From assembly GCF_000241345.1 (NCBI RefSeq), contig NZ_BAED01000019.1, positions 62,001-126,000 of the forward strand: a stretch of DNA of 64,000 nt, in the 5' to 3' direction. The notes beneath the pieces are model-generated. The model was not told the origin of the DNA, searched no databases, and was given only the letters and a program-made list of their open reading frames with translations. A program made the position numbers and the translations under genes. Shown piece by piece: positions 52,068 to 61,227 of the stretch. Every line of letters begins with the position of its first letter. The stretch's first letter is position 1. This DNA comes from Gordonia amarae NBRC 15530 (GTDB lineage Bacteria; Actinomycetota; Actinomycetes; Mycobacteriales; Mycobacteriaceae).

Positions 52068-53524
52068 CGGAGCGTATCCGGGTCGAGGGTGCCGTCCACC
52101 CGGCGCGGGGCCGGTATCGACTGGTCGTCGCGCAGCTCACCGGGCAGCAGGTGCTGCGGGAAGCCCTGCCAGGCGACGGCCCGGACGAAGCGGCTCAGGG
52201 CCGCGGTGCCCACCGAGGTGGTGCCGGGGGTGGTGCTGGCCGGGTAGGGGCCGCCGTGCTGCTGGGCGTAGGTCACCGATACCCCGGTCGGCCACTGGTT
52301 CCACAGGATGCGGCCCGCTTTGCGGGTCAGGACGGTGGCCAGCGGACCGACGATCGCGTCGTCGGGTTCGGCGGCGAGCGTGGCGGTGAGTTGGCCGTGC
52401 AATTTGCCGGCGATCGTCAGCAGGTCGGCGGGATCGGTGTAGGTCACCACCAGGGCCGTGGGGCCGAAGCATTCGGTGACCAGCTCGTCGAAGCCGGCGA
52501 TCAGTGTGGTGCTGTCGGTGGTGAGCAGGGCGGGAGTCGGGGGATCGACCTCCGGGCCGCCGCCCGCGAGCAGCTCCACTCCCGCATGGCCGGCGAGACT
52601 GTCGCGTACCTTGCTGTGCGCCTGGGCGATTCCGCTGTGCAGGAGCAGGTGCCCGGCCGGTATCGCCGCCTCGCGGAGCAGCTCCGGGATGGCCGAGTCC
52701 GCGGGGACGAGGAGGATGCCCGGCTTGGTGCAGAACTGCCCCTGCCCGAGCGTGAACGATCCGAGGAAACCGTCGGCGATCTCCTGTGCCCGGGAGTCCG
52801 CCGCGGCCGCGGTGACGAACACCGGGTTGACGCTGCCGAGTTCACCGTAGAACGGGATCGGCTCGGGACGGGCCTGGGCGATGTTGAAAAGTGCCCGGCC
52901 GCCGGGGATTCCGCCGGTAAACGCGCCGGCCTTGATGCCGGGGTGCGCGAGGACGGCCCGGCTGTCGGCTTCGGAACGGACCAGGGCGAACAGTCCCGCG
53001 GGTGCCCCGGCGGCGTCGAGGGCGTCGATGACGACGGCGCCCGTCGCCTCCGACAGCTCGGGATGGCCGGGGTGGGTCTTGTAGATCACCGGGCACCCGG
53101 CCGCGAGGGCGGAGGCGGTGTCGCCGCCCGCTGTGCTGAACGCGAACGGGAAGTTGGAGGCGCCGAACACGAGCACCGGTCCGAGCGGAACCGAGGTGCG
53201 GCGCAGATCGGGGCGGGGTGCGCCCATGGGCCACTGCGGGTCGGCGTGGTCGATCCGCACATCGAGGTGCTCCCCCGCCGCCGCGGCATCGGCGAGCAGC
53301 CGGATCTGGAAGGTGGTGCGGGTCAGTTCGCTGGTCAGCCGTGCCTGCGGCAGGTGCGACTCGTCCAGCGCGATGGGGATCAGCCGGTCGGCGGCGGCGT
53401 CGAGGGCGTCGGCGACGGCGTGCAGGATCCGCCGACGTTCGGCGGGTTCGGTTGCCGCCCACCGGTCGCCTGCCGCGACGGTGGCGGACACCAGGTCATC
53501 GATGTGTTGCTGCGGTGCGGTCAT
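52064..53524 (-). CDS. 2-oxoglutarate semialdehyde (2,5-dioxovalerate) dehydrogenase
   Basis: A 486-residue aldehyde dehydrogenase. Catalytic Cys in GQFCTKPG and the general-base Glu in ELGSVNPVF are intact; FGASNFPFAFSTAGGDTASALAAGCPV is the cofactor segment typical of alpha-ketoglutarate semialdehyde dehydrogenases, which produce 2-oxoglutarate as the last step of hydroxyproline breakdown. ATG with AAGGAGAAGACATG context. Upstream gap of 69 bp. Confidence 0.92.
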   Translation of the reverse strand: MTAPQQHIDDLVSATVAAGDRWAATEPAERRRILHAVADALDAAADRLIPIALDESHLPQARLTSELTRTTFQIRLLADAAAAGEHLDVRIDHADPQWPMGAPRPDLRRTSVPLGPVLVFGASNFPFAFSTAGGDTASALAAGCPVIYKTHPGHPELSEATGAVVIDALDAAGAPAGLFALVRSEADSRAVLAHPGIKAGAFTGGIPGGRALFNIAQARPEPIPFYGELGSVNPVFVTAAAADSRAQEIADGFLGSFTLGQGQFCTKPGILLVPADSAIPELLREAAIPAGHLLLHSGIAQAHSKVRDSLAGHAGVELLAGGGPEVDPPTPALLTTDSTTLIAGFDELVTECFGPTALVVTYTDPADLLTIAGKLHGQLTATLAAEPDDAIVGPLATVLTRKAGRILWNQWPTGVSVTYAQQHGGPYPASTTPGTTSVGTAALSRFVRAVAWQGFPQHLLPGELRDDQSIPAPRRVDGTLDPDTLR

Positions 53525-53593
53525 GTCTTCTCCTTGGTCGATCCCGGGCGGGTGCGGGGCCGGGCGCGCGTGAACTTGGCCGGGCGATACAGA

Positions 53594-54556
53594 TTATGTT
53601 CCGCCGGTGGGTTTTTGGTGCCGGTCGACGATGGTGGTCGCCAGTACCAGGTCTTCCCATGACATTCCCACACCCGAGTACACGGCGGGGGTGTCCGGCC
53701 GCCGCCGGAACCGGCCGGTGACCAGATCGGCGAGATTGGCCGGTGGCTGTCTCGCCCAGTCGTCGGCGGTGCGGGCCCGCAGCAGATTGCCGCCTTCTCG
53801 CATCGCTGACGCCCGCGCCTCGACGACGACGTCGGCGCGGCGCACCAGTTCCGGTGGGAGCTCGGCGTTCTGGGGCCCGTGGGCACCCACAGCGGCGACA
53901 ACGGTGTGCGGCCCGATGAGCGCGGCGTCGACAACCGGTGTCGGCGAGCTGGTGGCGGTCAGGACGACCGCGGCACCGGGGACGTCGGCGGGTGTACCCG
54001 CCCGCACTGCTAGCCCGGGTCTGGTTGTCTCACCGATGAATTCGTTGATGGCCCCGGGGAGGCGGCCGATCACCGCGGCGTCGATGGGGCCGAGTACCGA
54101 ACGCATGGTCTGCAAGTGGCGCCGTGCCTGTGGACCGGTGCCGTAGACCACCATGGGCAACGGGCCGGGTGGTCGGGGCGGTCCTGCGGCCAGGAGCTCA
54201 CGGATGGCCAGGACGGTGACGGCAGGGGTCCGGATCAGGGTCAGTTCGGGACCGTCGAGCAGTGCTCGCGGGGCAAGGTCGTCGCTGCCGACGAGCACGT
54301 AGACGCCCTGGATCTTCGGTTTTCCGCGGGCCGGGTTGTCCGGCGCGACGGTGAGTACCTTGACGCCCGCAGCGGCGCGGCCGCGGGCCGGCATGAGCAG
54401 GAACTCTCCCCCGGGCGCCGGTGAGAACAGCCGTGGGTCGTCGAGTTCGGGATCCACCGATCCCGAGACCAGCGCGTCACAGATCGCATCGACGGCCTCC
54501 GTCGGTGTGATCAGTGCACCGATGTCGGCGGCGGACAGCACCTCGACGGTTCCCAT
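53594..54556 (-). CDS. Ornithine cyclodeaminase/mu-crystallin family, pyrroline-2-carboxylate reductase-like
   Basis: A 320-residue NAD(P)-dependent enzyme of the ornithine cyclodeaminase/mu-crystallin family. GGEFLLMPARG and the nucleotide loop VVYGTGPQARRHLQTM are visible. In hydroxyproline clusters such proteins reduce pyrroline-2-carboxylate to L-proline. It starts 3 bp after the DHDPS-like stop. Confidence 0.85.
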   Translation of the reverse strand: MGTVEVLSAADIGALITPTEAVDAICDALVSGSVDPELDDPRLFSPAPGGEFLLMPARGRAAAGVKVLTVAPDNPARGKPKIQGVYVLVGSDDLAPRALLDGPELTLIRTPAVTVLAIRELLAAGPPRPPGPLPMVVYGTGPQARRHLQTMRSVLGPIDAAVIGRLPGAINEFIGETTRPGLAVRAGTPADVPGAAVVLTATSSPTPVVDAALIGPHTVVAAVGAHGPQNAELPPELVRRADVVVEARASAMREGGNLLRARTADDWARQPPANLADLVTGRFRRRPDTPAVYSGVGMSWEDLVLATTIVDRHQKPTGGT

Positions 54557-54559
54557 GGC

Positions 54560-55459
54560 TCAGTTGTACCCGGCTGCGATCGCGTTTTCGGTGGCCTTGG
54601 TGACAGCGGCGGTGAACTCGGGCGACAGCGGCGACCGCGGCGGCCGGCACACGCCGCCCTTGCGGCCGACCATGTCCATCGACAGCTTGATGGCCTGCAC
54701 GAACTCGGTCTTGGAGTCCCAGCGCAGCAGCGGATGCAGATCCCGGTACAGCGGCAGCGCGGCGACCGCGTCCTCAGGCTTGCCGGAGGTGGCCAGGTCG
54801 TACAACTTGCGGCAGGCGTTAGGGAAGGCGTTGGGGTAGCCGGCGATCCAGCCGGTCGCACCGCCCAGGCCTACCTCGAGCAGTACGTCGTCGGAGCCGA
54901 TGAGCACGTCGAGTTCGGGGGCGAGTTCGTGGATCTCGTAGATGCGGCGCGGGTCGCCGGTGAACTCCTTGACCGCCTTGATGTAACCGAGGCCGTGCAG
55001 TTCGGCGAGCAGGTCGGGCATCATGTCGACCTTGGTGTCGAGCGGATTGTTGTAGGCGACGATCGGCAGGCCCACCTGCGCCACGCGGCGGTAGTGGTCG
55101 ACGACGGTGGCGCGGTCGGCGCGGAAGGTGTTGGGCGGCAACAGCAGAATCGACTGGGCACCGGCCTCGGCGGCCTGCTGCGCCCAGCGCACCGATTCGA
55201 GGGCGCCGTAGGCGCCGCATCCGGGCATCACCCGGAAACCCTCGGGGGCGGCGTCGACGGCGATCTGCACGACCTTGGCGCGTTCGGTGTCGGTGAGGGT
55301 CTGGTACTCCCCGAGCGAGCCGTTCGGCGTGACGCCGTCCATTCCGTTTTCGGCGAGCCACACCACTTCCTGTTCCCAGGCGTCGTAGTCGACGGACAGG
55401 TCGTCGTTGAACGGCAGGGCGGTGGCGACGTGAATACCGCGCCAGGGCTGCTGGGTCAT
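54560..55459 (-). CDS. DHDPS-family pyrroline-4-hydroxy-2-carboxylate deaminase
   Basis: A 299-residue class I aldolase-fold enzyme. GSLGEYQTL (GxxGE), the Tyr in LPIVAYNNP and the Schiff-base Lys in IKAVKEFTGD are present. In this operon it should deaminate/dehydrate pyrroline-4-hydroxy-2-carboxylate to 2-oxoglutarate semialdehyde. ATG at 55459 follows GAGGAG. First gene of the operon; an inverted repeat at 55553-55574 lies upstream. Confidence 0.9.
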   Translation of the reverse strand: MTQQPWRGIHVATALPFNDDLSVDYDAWEQEVVWLAENGMDGVTPNGSLGEYQTLTDTERAKVVQIAVDAAPEGFRVMPGCGAYGALESVRWAQQAAEAGAQSILLLPPNTFRADRATVVDHYRRVAQVGLPIVAYNNPLDTKVDMMPDLLAELHGLGYIKAVKEFTGDPRRIYEIHELAPELDVLIGSDDVLLEVGLGGATGWIAGYPNAFPNACRKLYDLATSGKPEDAVAALPLYRDLHPLLRWDSKTEFVQAIKLSMDMVGRKGGVCRPPRSPLSPEFTAAVTKATENAIAAGYN

Positions 55460-55552
55460 GGGTGATCTCCTCGGGGCGTGTGGTGGTGGGAGGATTGAGA
55501 GGTCTGTTATGTGACATTGCACCATGCTGGTGCTGGTCTTTTTGGGAGGTTG

Positions 55553-55574
55553 TGGCACTACGATAGCAGTGCCA
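55553..55574. promoter_or_regulatory. Inverted repeat upstream of the hydroxyproline operon
   Basis: TGGCACT, eight bases, AGTGCCA: perfect 7-bp arms. The octamer CATTGCAC also occurs twice nearby (55514-55521 and 55573-55580). Likely binding site of the operon's GntR regulator. Confidence 0.5.
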
Positions 55575-55614
55575 TTGCACTGTTACAAGGGGTGGATGTG
55601 GTGCTCCGGCGGCA

Positions 55615-56664
55615 ATGTCGGACGTGGTGGCTACCCTCTGCGACATGACCGAACCCCGGCGTATGGCGTCGACCGACCGTCGCGACACCGACCGCCCCGA
55701 ATGGTTCGAGGACTTCATGCAGTCACGGACCCGGATGGGCCGCTCCCCGCACACGCTGCGCGCGCTGCGGCAGGACTTCGACGCCATCGCCACCCTGATC
55801 CTCGGCGGCTCCGACGAGCTGTCGGTGCTCGAGATCCGTCAGGTGACCAAGCGGTCCATCCAGCGCGCCTTCAGCGATTACGCCGACACCCACCGTTCCA
55901 ACAGCTATCTGCGGTGCTGGTCGACATGGAATCAGTTGTGCGACTGGCTGATCGACAACGATTACCTGAACCGGATCAACCCGATGCGGACCGTCGAACG
56001 CCGTCGGCCCGAGCGGCATCACCCGAAGTCGCTGACGGCCGAGGAGATCGGGAAACTGATCGATGCCGCGTGGCAGGAGAACAACCCACCACGGAGCTGG
56101 CCCGAACTCGAGCACGCCGTCGTCGCCGTCGGGGTGCTCACCGGGGTGCGGGAGGCCGAACTGATCAGCCTGAACATCAACAGCATCCGGCACACCGAGC
56201 AGGGGCCGGTGCTGCATGTGCGTGGCAAGGGCAGCAAGGACCGGTCGATTCCGTTCGAGCCGGAGCTGCTCGAGATCATCGAGACGTATCTGCGCTCACG
56301 GACACAGGTGTTCCGGCCCCGGGCATCGGCGCGGCGCGACACTCTCGACCGCTTCGCCCCCGATGATCCGCTGTTCGTCGGTGCCGACGGTGAACGCATC
56401 ACCGTCGGCACGCTCCAATCCCGCGTCGGCAGACTGTTCAAACGTGCCGGGGTGCCGACGAAACCCGGTGCGCTGCTGCACTCCTTGCGGCACACCTACG
56501 CCACCGTGCTCGCCGACACCGGGATCAATCCGTACCAGTTGCGCACTCTGCTCGGCCACGAGTCCGCCGAGACCTCGCAGCGATACATCGCGGCGGCGGG
56601 TCAGGAGAACCGGGGCGCCGCCGCCCGCAACCCGCTGTACGCCCAGTTGGGCCGATCGGTCTGA
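55615..56664 (+). CDS. Tyrosine recombinase/integrase
   Basis: A 349-residue site-specific recombinase with an N-terminal SAM-like core-binding domain (residues 25-120) and C-terminal catalytic domain. The catalytic set is complete: Arg in TGVREAEL, Lys in GKGSKDRS, HSLRHTYA (His-x-x-Arg), His in LLGHESAETS and Tyr in QRYIAAAG. It resembles XerC/XerD-like recombinases more than phage integrases. ATG 55615 or ATG 55645 may be the start. No attachment repeats, excisionase or phage genes are near; it is divergent from the hydroxyproline operon and convergent with kynU. Confidence 0.88.
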   Translation: MSDVVATLCDMTEPRRMASTDRRDTDRPEWFEDFMQSRTRMGRSPHTLRALRQDFDAIATLILGGSDELSVLEIRQVTKRSIQRAFSDYADTHRSNSYLRCWSTWNQLCDWLIDNDYLNRINPMRTVERRRPERHHPKSLTAEEIGKLIDAAWQENNPPRSWPELEHAVVAVGVLTGVREAELISLNINSIRHTEQGPVLHVRGKGSKDRSIPFEPELLEIIETYLRSRTQVFRPRASARRDTLDRFAPDDPLFVGADGERITVGTLQSRVGRLFKRAGVPTKPGALLHSLRHTYATVLADTGINPYQLRTLLGHESAETSQRYIAAAGQENRGAAARNPLYAQLGRSV

Positions 56665-56670
56665 CCCGGT

Positions 56671-57903
56671 CTATCCGCCGAGTTGTTCGGCGATCGCCGA
56701 CACCCCGGCCAGCACCTCGGGGAAGGAGGTGCTCAGCGGGCTGAGTCCGAGCCGGATCCCGTCGGGCCGCCGGAAGTCCGGGATGATCCCCCGCTCCCAC
56801 AGCGTGGCGGTGACCGCTTTGAAGTCGGGGTGATCGATGGTGATGTGCCCGCCTCGTCGTTGTGGATCACGGGGTGAGGACACGACCACGCCGCGGTCGC
56901 CGAGCACGGTGTCGACGGCCTGCAGCGCGAACTCGGTGAGCGCCACCGACTTCGCCCGGATCGCGGTGATCCCGGCTTCGGCGATCAGGTCGACAGAGTC
57001 CTGGATCGGCAGCATCCCGATGATCGCCGGTGTGCCGCTGATGACCCGCCGGATACCCTGCGCGGGAACATATCCCTGTTCCATCTCAAATGGGTTGTGC
57101 CGGCCCATCCAGCCCCACACCGGCTGCCGGAAGTCGTCGAGGTGGCAGGCCGCGACATAGGCGAAGGCCGGTGATCCGGGTCCGCCGTTGAGGTACTTGT
57201 AGGTGCACCCGGCGGCGAAGTCGACTCCCCAGCCGTCGAGGTCGACCTCGACCGACCCGGCCGAATGGCACAGGTCGAGCAGCAGCAGTGCCCCTGCCTC
57301 GTGAATGATGTCGACGGCGGCGGGCACGTCGATCAGGTAGCCGGAGCGGTAGGCGACATGGCTGAGCACCACCAGCGCCGTCTGCGCGGACACCACGGCG
57401 TCCAGGGCGTCGGTGGTGACCCCGCCGGCCAGGTCGACGTCGATCCAGCGCACGACAAGACCCCGGTCGGCGGCGATCGACTCGATCAGATACCTGTCGG
57501 TGGGAAAGTTCTCCCGATCCAGGACGATCTCGGTGCGGCCGGGCCGTAGATTCAGCGCACCGCACGCCAGTTTGTACAGCAGCACCGTGGTGGAATCACC
57601 GATCGTCGTCTGCCCGGCCGCGGCGCCGAGCACGATGTCACCGAGACGGTCACCGATCGTCAGCGGTAACTCGTACCAGCTCTCGTCCCAGCCGCGAATG
57701 AGCCGGCCGGCCCACTCGTCGGTGACGAATGCCGCCAGCCGCTCAGCTGACGCCGCCAGCGGCCGTCCCAGCGAATTCCCGTCCAGGTAGGCGACGATCC
57801 CCGGATCGTCGTGGCGCAGGAAACGGGACCGGTACCCGATCAGTGGGTCTGCCTCATCGAGGGAGGCCGCGGTGTCGGCGAGTTCGAAAAGCGACGATGT
57901 CAT
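56671..57903 (-). CDS. kynU: Kynureninase
   Basis: A 410-residue PLP enzyme cleaving L-kynurenine to anthranilate and alanine. YLDGNSLGRPL near residue 40, the LDLCHSAGS segment and the PLP-Lys motif CTYKYLNGGPG are diagnostic. No tryptophan dioxygenase or formamidase gene is adjacent. Convergent with the recombinase gene, stops 6 bp apart. Confidence 0.94.
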   Translation of the reverse strand: MTSSLFELADTAASLDEADPLIGYRSRFLRHDDPGIVAYLDGNSLGRPLAASAERLAAFVTDEWAGRLIRGWDESWYELPLTIGDRLGDIVLGAAAGQTTIGDSTTVLLYKLACGALNLRPGRTEIVLDRENFPTDRYLIESIAADRGLVVRWIDVDLAGGVTTDALDAVVSAQTALVVLSHVAYRSGYLIDVPAAVDIIHEAGALLLLDLCHSAGSVEVDLDGWGVDFAAGCTYKYLNGGPGSPAFAYVAACHLDDFRQPVWGWMGRHNPFEMEQGYVPAQGIRRVISGTPAIIGMLPIQDSVDLIAEAGITAIRAKSVALTEFALQAVDTVLGDRGVVVSSPRDPQRRGGHITIDHPDFKAVTATLWERGIIPDFRRPDGIRLGLSPLSTSFPEVLAGVSAIAEQLGG

Positions 57904-57942
57904 GCGACGAGCCTAAAGTGCGGCGCCGTAAGGGGCGGGACT

Positions 57943-58854
57943 TCAGGTGGTCTCCTCCAGGCGCCAGTCCTCGTAGGCGCGTGGATCTCCGATCGGTTCG
58001 ATGTGGATCGTCGGGATCACATCGTCGACGGCCGATTCCAGCCGGGACTCGACCCGCTCGGCCAGGTCGTGCGCACGCTGCACTGTCCAGTCACCGGGTA
58101 CCAGCATGTGCAGCTGCACGAACCGGATGTGTCCTGATTCCCGGGTCCGCACGTCGTGGAAGGTCACCTCGGGTGACCGGAAGTCGGCGAGAACGGCGTC
58201 GATCGCGGTGCGTTGCTCGTCGGGAAGCGCCTTGTCCATCAGCCCGGCCGCAGCTCGGCCGACCAGTCCCCCGCCGACGAACAGGATGTTGATCGCGACG
58301 GCGATCGCCACGATCGGATCGAGGATGCTCCACCCGGTGATAGCGACCAGCGCGATCGCCACCAGGATCCCGGCAGTGGTCCACACATCGGTCGCCAGAT
58401 GTTTGCCGTCGGCCTCCAGGGTCACCGACCTGCTGCGCCGGCCCGCCCGGATCAGGGCCCAGGCGACTGCGCCGTTGATCACGCTCGCGATCACCGAGAT
58501 CAGCAGACCCACCCCGGCCGACTCGATGTCCTTGGGGTTCAGCAGGCGTTCGACGGCACTGACGATGATCACCACCGCCGCGATCGCGATGCAGGTGCCC
58601 TCGATGATCGCCGAGAAATACTCGCTTTTCTGATGACCGAAGTTGTGGGTGGCGTCGGGTGGGCGGGCGGCGACCTTCAGCGCCACGAACGCCACCACCG
58701 CGGCAACCAGATTGACCACCGATTCGGCGGCGTCCGAGAGCAGACCGACCGAACCGGTGATCAGCCACGCGGTCATCTTCAACGCGATGGTGAGCGCCGC
58801 CGCCGCGATACTGAGCAGCGCCCAGCGGCTCAGATCCTGTGTCGTGTGGGCCAT
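57943..58854 (-). CDS. Cation diffusion facilitator transporter
   Basis: A 303-residue CDF protein: six membrane helices, metal-site residues in LLSDAAES (helix 2) and HLATDVWTT (helix 5), and a C-terminal cytoplasmic domain from about residue 215 (FHDVRTRESGHIRFVQLHMLV). It exports divalent metals such as Zn or Mn, Fe; the Asp-for-His in helix 2 departs from the classical Zn-specific site. Single gene. Confidence 0.9.
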   Translation of the reverse strand: MAHTTQDLSRWALLSIAAAALTIALKMTAWLITGSVGLLSDAAESVVNLVAAVVAFVALKVAARPPDATHNFGHQKSEYFSAIIEGTCIAIAAVVIIVSAVERLLNPKDIESAGVGLLISVIASVINGAVAWALIRAGRRSRSVTLEADGKHLATDVWTTAGILVAIALVAITGWSILDPIVAIAVAINILFVGGGLVGRAAAGLMDKALPDEQRTAIDAVLADFRSPEVTFHDVRTRESGHIRFVQLHMLVPGDWTVQRAHDLAERVESRLESAVDDVIPTIHIEPIGDPRAYEDWRLEETT

Positions 58855-58906
58855 GGTCTCATCATCGCCCGTGGCCCAGGGTTGCGCCGGGATACCGGGC
58901 CGTGAG

Positions 58907-60214
58907 CTACCCGCTGCGGGAGTCGATCAGTGCTGTCAGCTCGTGCGCCGCCGCACGTGAGTCGTCCGATACGAGGTGCCCGTCACGCACCACCCACCGG
59001 CCCGCGACCATCACGTCCCGGGGCCGCCGGCCGGGCGATGCCCACAGCAGACCCTCGATCCGGTCGGCGACACCGGCGTCGAACACGTCGTCGCAGTCCC
59101 AGATGCACAGGTCCGCCGCCGCACCCGGCCGCAGATGCCCGATGTCGGTGCGGCCCAGGCCCTGTGCCGAGCCCTCGGTACACATCCCCAGCAGGGTGCC
59201 GCCGGACACGGGGTCGCCGACGAGCCCGGAAACCTGCATCGCCAGTCGTGCGTCGGCGAGCAGGTGACCGCCGTCGTTGCTGCCGCCCCCGCTGGTGCCC
59301 ATGCCCACCGGAACTCCGGCCCGCAGCAGCGAGGCCACCGGGGCGATACCCCAGCCCATCGGCACATCACATCCGGGGGCGTGTGTCGCCGTCACCCCGC
59401 GGGCGGCGAGCATGTCGATCTCACCGTCGGTGATCTCGCACAGGTGCGCGACGGTCACGCCGGGTTCGAGCCAGCCCCACTCGTCGAGCAGTTCCAGCGG
59501 TCGCCGGCCGTAGCGGTCGGCGGCGATGGCGACGTCGACCTGCTCGTTGGCCTGTGTTCTGCGGCGCAGCCCCAGCGACATGGCCACCTCGCGCAGTGCC
59601 GCGAATGTCTCCGGTCCGTCGGCGTGCACCCCTGACGGACCGACGGCCAGCTGGAGTTTCCCGTCGTCGCTGATACCACCGTGGCTACCGGGCAGGTACG
59701 TGTCGTGGATCGCCGCGATCGACTCGGCGGCCGTGGCCGGGTCGTCGCGGGCCGTGCCCCGGACGAAGACCAGTCGTGCTCCCACGCCGGCCGCGGATTC
59801 GATGGTCGCCCCGGCCAACTCGACCGGATCGATACCGTCGGGCCAGGTCAGGTGATGATCGGCGACGGTGGTCACTCCGCACAGCAACGATTCGGCCAGG
59901 CCCACCCGGGCCGCGGCGGCACCGAGTTCGGGATCGACGCGTAGTCGTCCGTAGGCCGCCGACATCTGCGCCAGCCAGTCGCTCATCACCGCGAACCGGG
60001 TGCCCGGCAGGGTCCGGAACGCGCTTTGCAGCAGGTGATGATGAGCGTTGATCAGGCCGGCGGTCACCACACAACCGGAGGCGTCGATGACCTCGCCCGG
60101 CCCGTCCGGTGGTGCCGCGGACGCGATCTGGCCGTCATCGACATGGATCGGGGCATCGGTGACCGTCGCGCCGTCGATGACGACGGTGCCGCCCTCAATC
60201 CGGGTGGAGGTCAC
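58907..60214 (-). CDS. 8-oxoguanine deaminase/triazine-hydrolase-like amidohydrolase
   Basis: A 435-residue metal-dependent deaminase of the amidohydrolase (ATZ/TRZ) family. Metal and catalytic motifs: NAHHHLLQ, GPSGVHADG, VAHLCEITD and TSGGGSNDGG; the set resembles 8-oxoguanine deaminases. It likely deaminates or hydrolyses a purine or other N-heterocycle. GTG at 60214 overlaps the reductase stop (GTGA). Confidence 0.85.
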   Translation of the reverse strand: MTSTRIEGGTVVIDGATVTDAPIHVDDGQIASAAPPDGPGEVIDASGCVVTAGLINAHHHLLQSAFRTLPGTRFAVMSDWLAQMSAAYGRLRVDPELGAAAARVGLAESLLCGVTTVADHHLTWPDGIDPVELAGATIESAAGVGARLVFVRGTARDDPATAAESIAAIHDTYLPGSHGGISDDGKLQLAVGPSGVHADGPETFAALREVAMSLGLRRRTQANEQVDVAIAADRYGRRPLELLDEWGWLEPGVTVAHLCEITDGEIDMLAARGVTATHAPGCDVPMGWGIAPVASLLRAGVPVGMGTSGGGSNDGGHLLADARLAMQVSGLVGDPVSGGTLLGMCTEGSAQGLGRTDIGHLRPGAAADLCIWDCDDVFDAGVADRIEGLLWASPGRRPRDVMVAGRWVVRDGHLVSDDSRAAAHELTALIDSRSG

Positions 60215-61170
60215 AGTTCCAGGACCAGTCGTCCACTGGTGCAACGGGAGACGCAGATCATCATCGACTCGTTCTCGGCCCGCTCCTCCGGGGTGAGTAC
60301 GGTGTCGCGGTGGTCGACCTCGCCGCTGACCACTCCCACCTCGCAGGTACCGCAGATACCGTCGCGGCACGACGAGACGGTCACCACCCCGGCGTCGTCG
60401 AGGACGTCGAGGATCGTCTTGTCCTCGGGTACGACGGTGGTCAGACCCGACATCGCCAGGTCGACCTCGAACGCCGTGTTGGCCAGGGTCTCCTCCCCCG
60501 TGGCGACGAACTTCTCCGCGAACACGTCGACGGCCCGAAGATCTACGCAGGCGGCGGTCACATCGGTGACCATGGCCGGGGGCCCGCACACGTAGACCGC
60601 GGTGCCGGGCGGCAGGTCCGTCAGCGCCGCGGTGAAGTCCACCCGCCCCGACACCGACGTCTCCTGGATGGTCACGCGATCGGGGTGGCGGGCGGCCAGT
60701 TCGGCGGCGTAGGCCATCTCGGTGATCGTGCGTCCCGAGTAGATCAGCCGCCACGGCCGGCCGAAAAGTTCGGTGGCTTCGATGAGCGCGAGGATCGGGG
60801 TGATGCCGACACCGCCCGCGACGAACACGTACTCCAGCGCCCGGGTCAACGGGAAGTGATTTCGTGGGGCACCGATATCGGTGGTGTCACCGACGTTGAG
60901 GCTCGCGTGGATCGATGCCGAACCGCCGCGGCTGTCGTCGCGGTGTTCCACGGCGACGCGGTACCCGGTGAGGTCGTCGACGGAGGAACACAGCGAGTAC
61001 TGGCGGATGATCCCCCCCGGGGAGGTGACATCGATGTGGGAACCGGCGGTCCAGGCGGGCAGCGCCTCGCCGTCGACCGGGGTGAGGGTGAACTCGTCGA
61101 TGCGGTCGGTGAGCGAGCGTCGGGAACGGACCTGTACGGCAATGGTTGTGGTGGATGCGGAGTCGGACAC
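60211..61170 (-). CDS. Phthalate-dioxygenase-reductase-type oxidoreductase
   Basis: A 319-residue reductase: FMN/FAD-binding RQYSLCS, NAD-binding GGVGITPILAL, and a C-terminal plant-type [2Fe-2S] domain CRDGICGTC ... MICVSRC. It passes electrons from NADH to a Rieske-type oxygenase. Coupled to the amidohydrolase gene. Its oxygenase partner may lie beyond the window; it might also serve the ferredoxin-fused Rieske enzyme 19 kb away, which is an inference. Confidence 0.88.
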   Translation of the reverse strand: MSDSASTTTIAVQVRSRRSLTDRIDEFTLTPVDGEALPAWTAGSHIDVTSPGGIIRQYSLCSSVDDLTGYRVAVEHRDDSRGGSASIHASLNVGDTTDIGAPRNHFPLTRALEYVFVAGGVGITPILALIEATELFGRPWRLIYSGRTITEMAYAAELAARHPDRVTIQETSVSGRVDFTAALTDLPPGTAVYVCGPPAMVTDVTAACVDLRAVDVFAEKFVATGEETLANTAFEVDLAMSGLTTVVPEDKTILDVLDDAGVVTVSSCRDGICGTCEVGVVSGEVDHRDTVLTPEERAENESMMICVSRCTSGRLVLEL

Positions 61171-61227
61171 GACGGGAACCTTTCAGGAGAAAGGCCATCC
61201 CTTTTGCCGGTGCCCAGCCAGGGAACC

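Noticed and set aside
55615-56664. Integrase as the mark of a prophage or integrative element
   Set aside because: Flanking genes are ordinary metabolism, no phage, relaxase or attachment repeats are seen, and base composition does not change.
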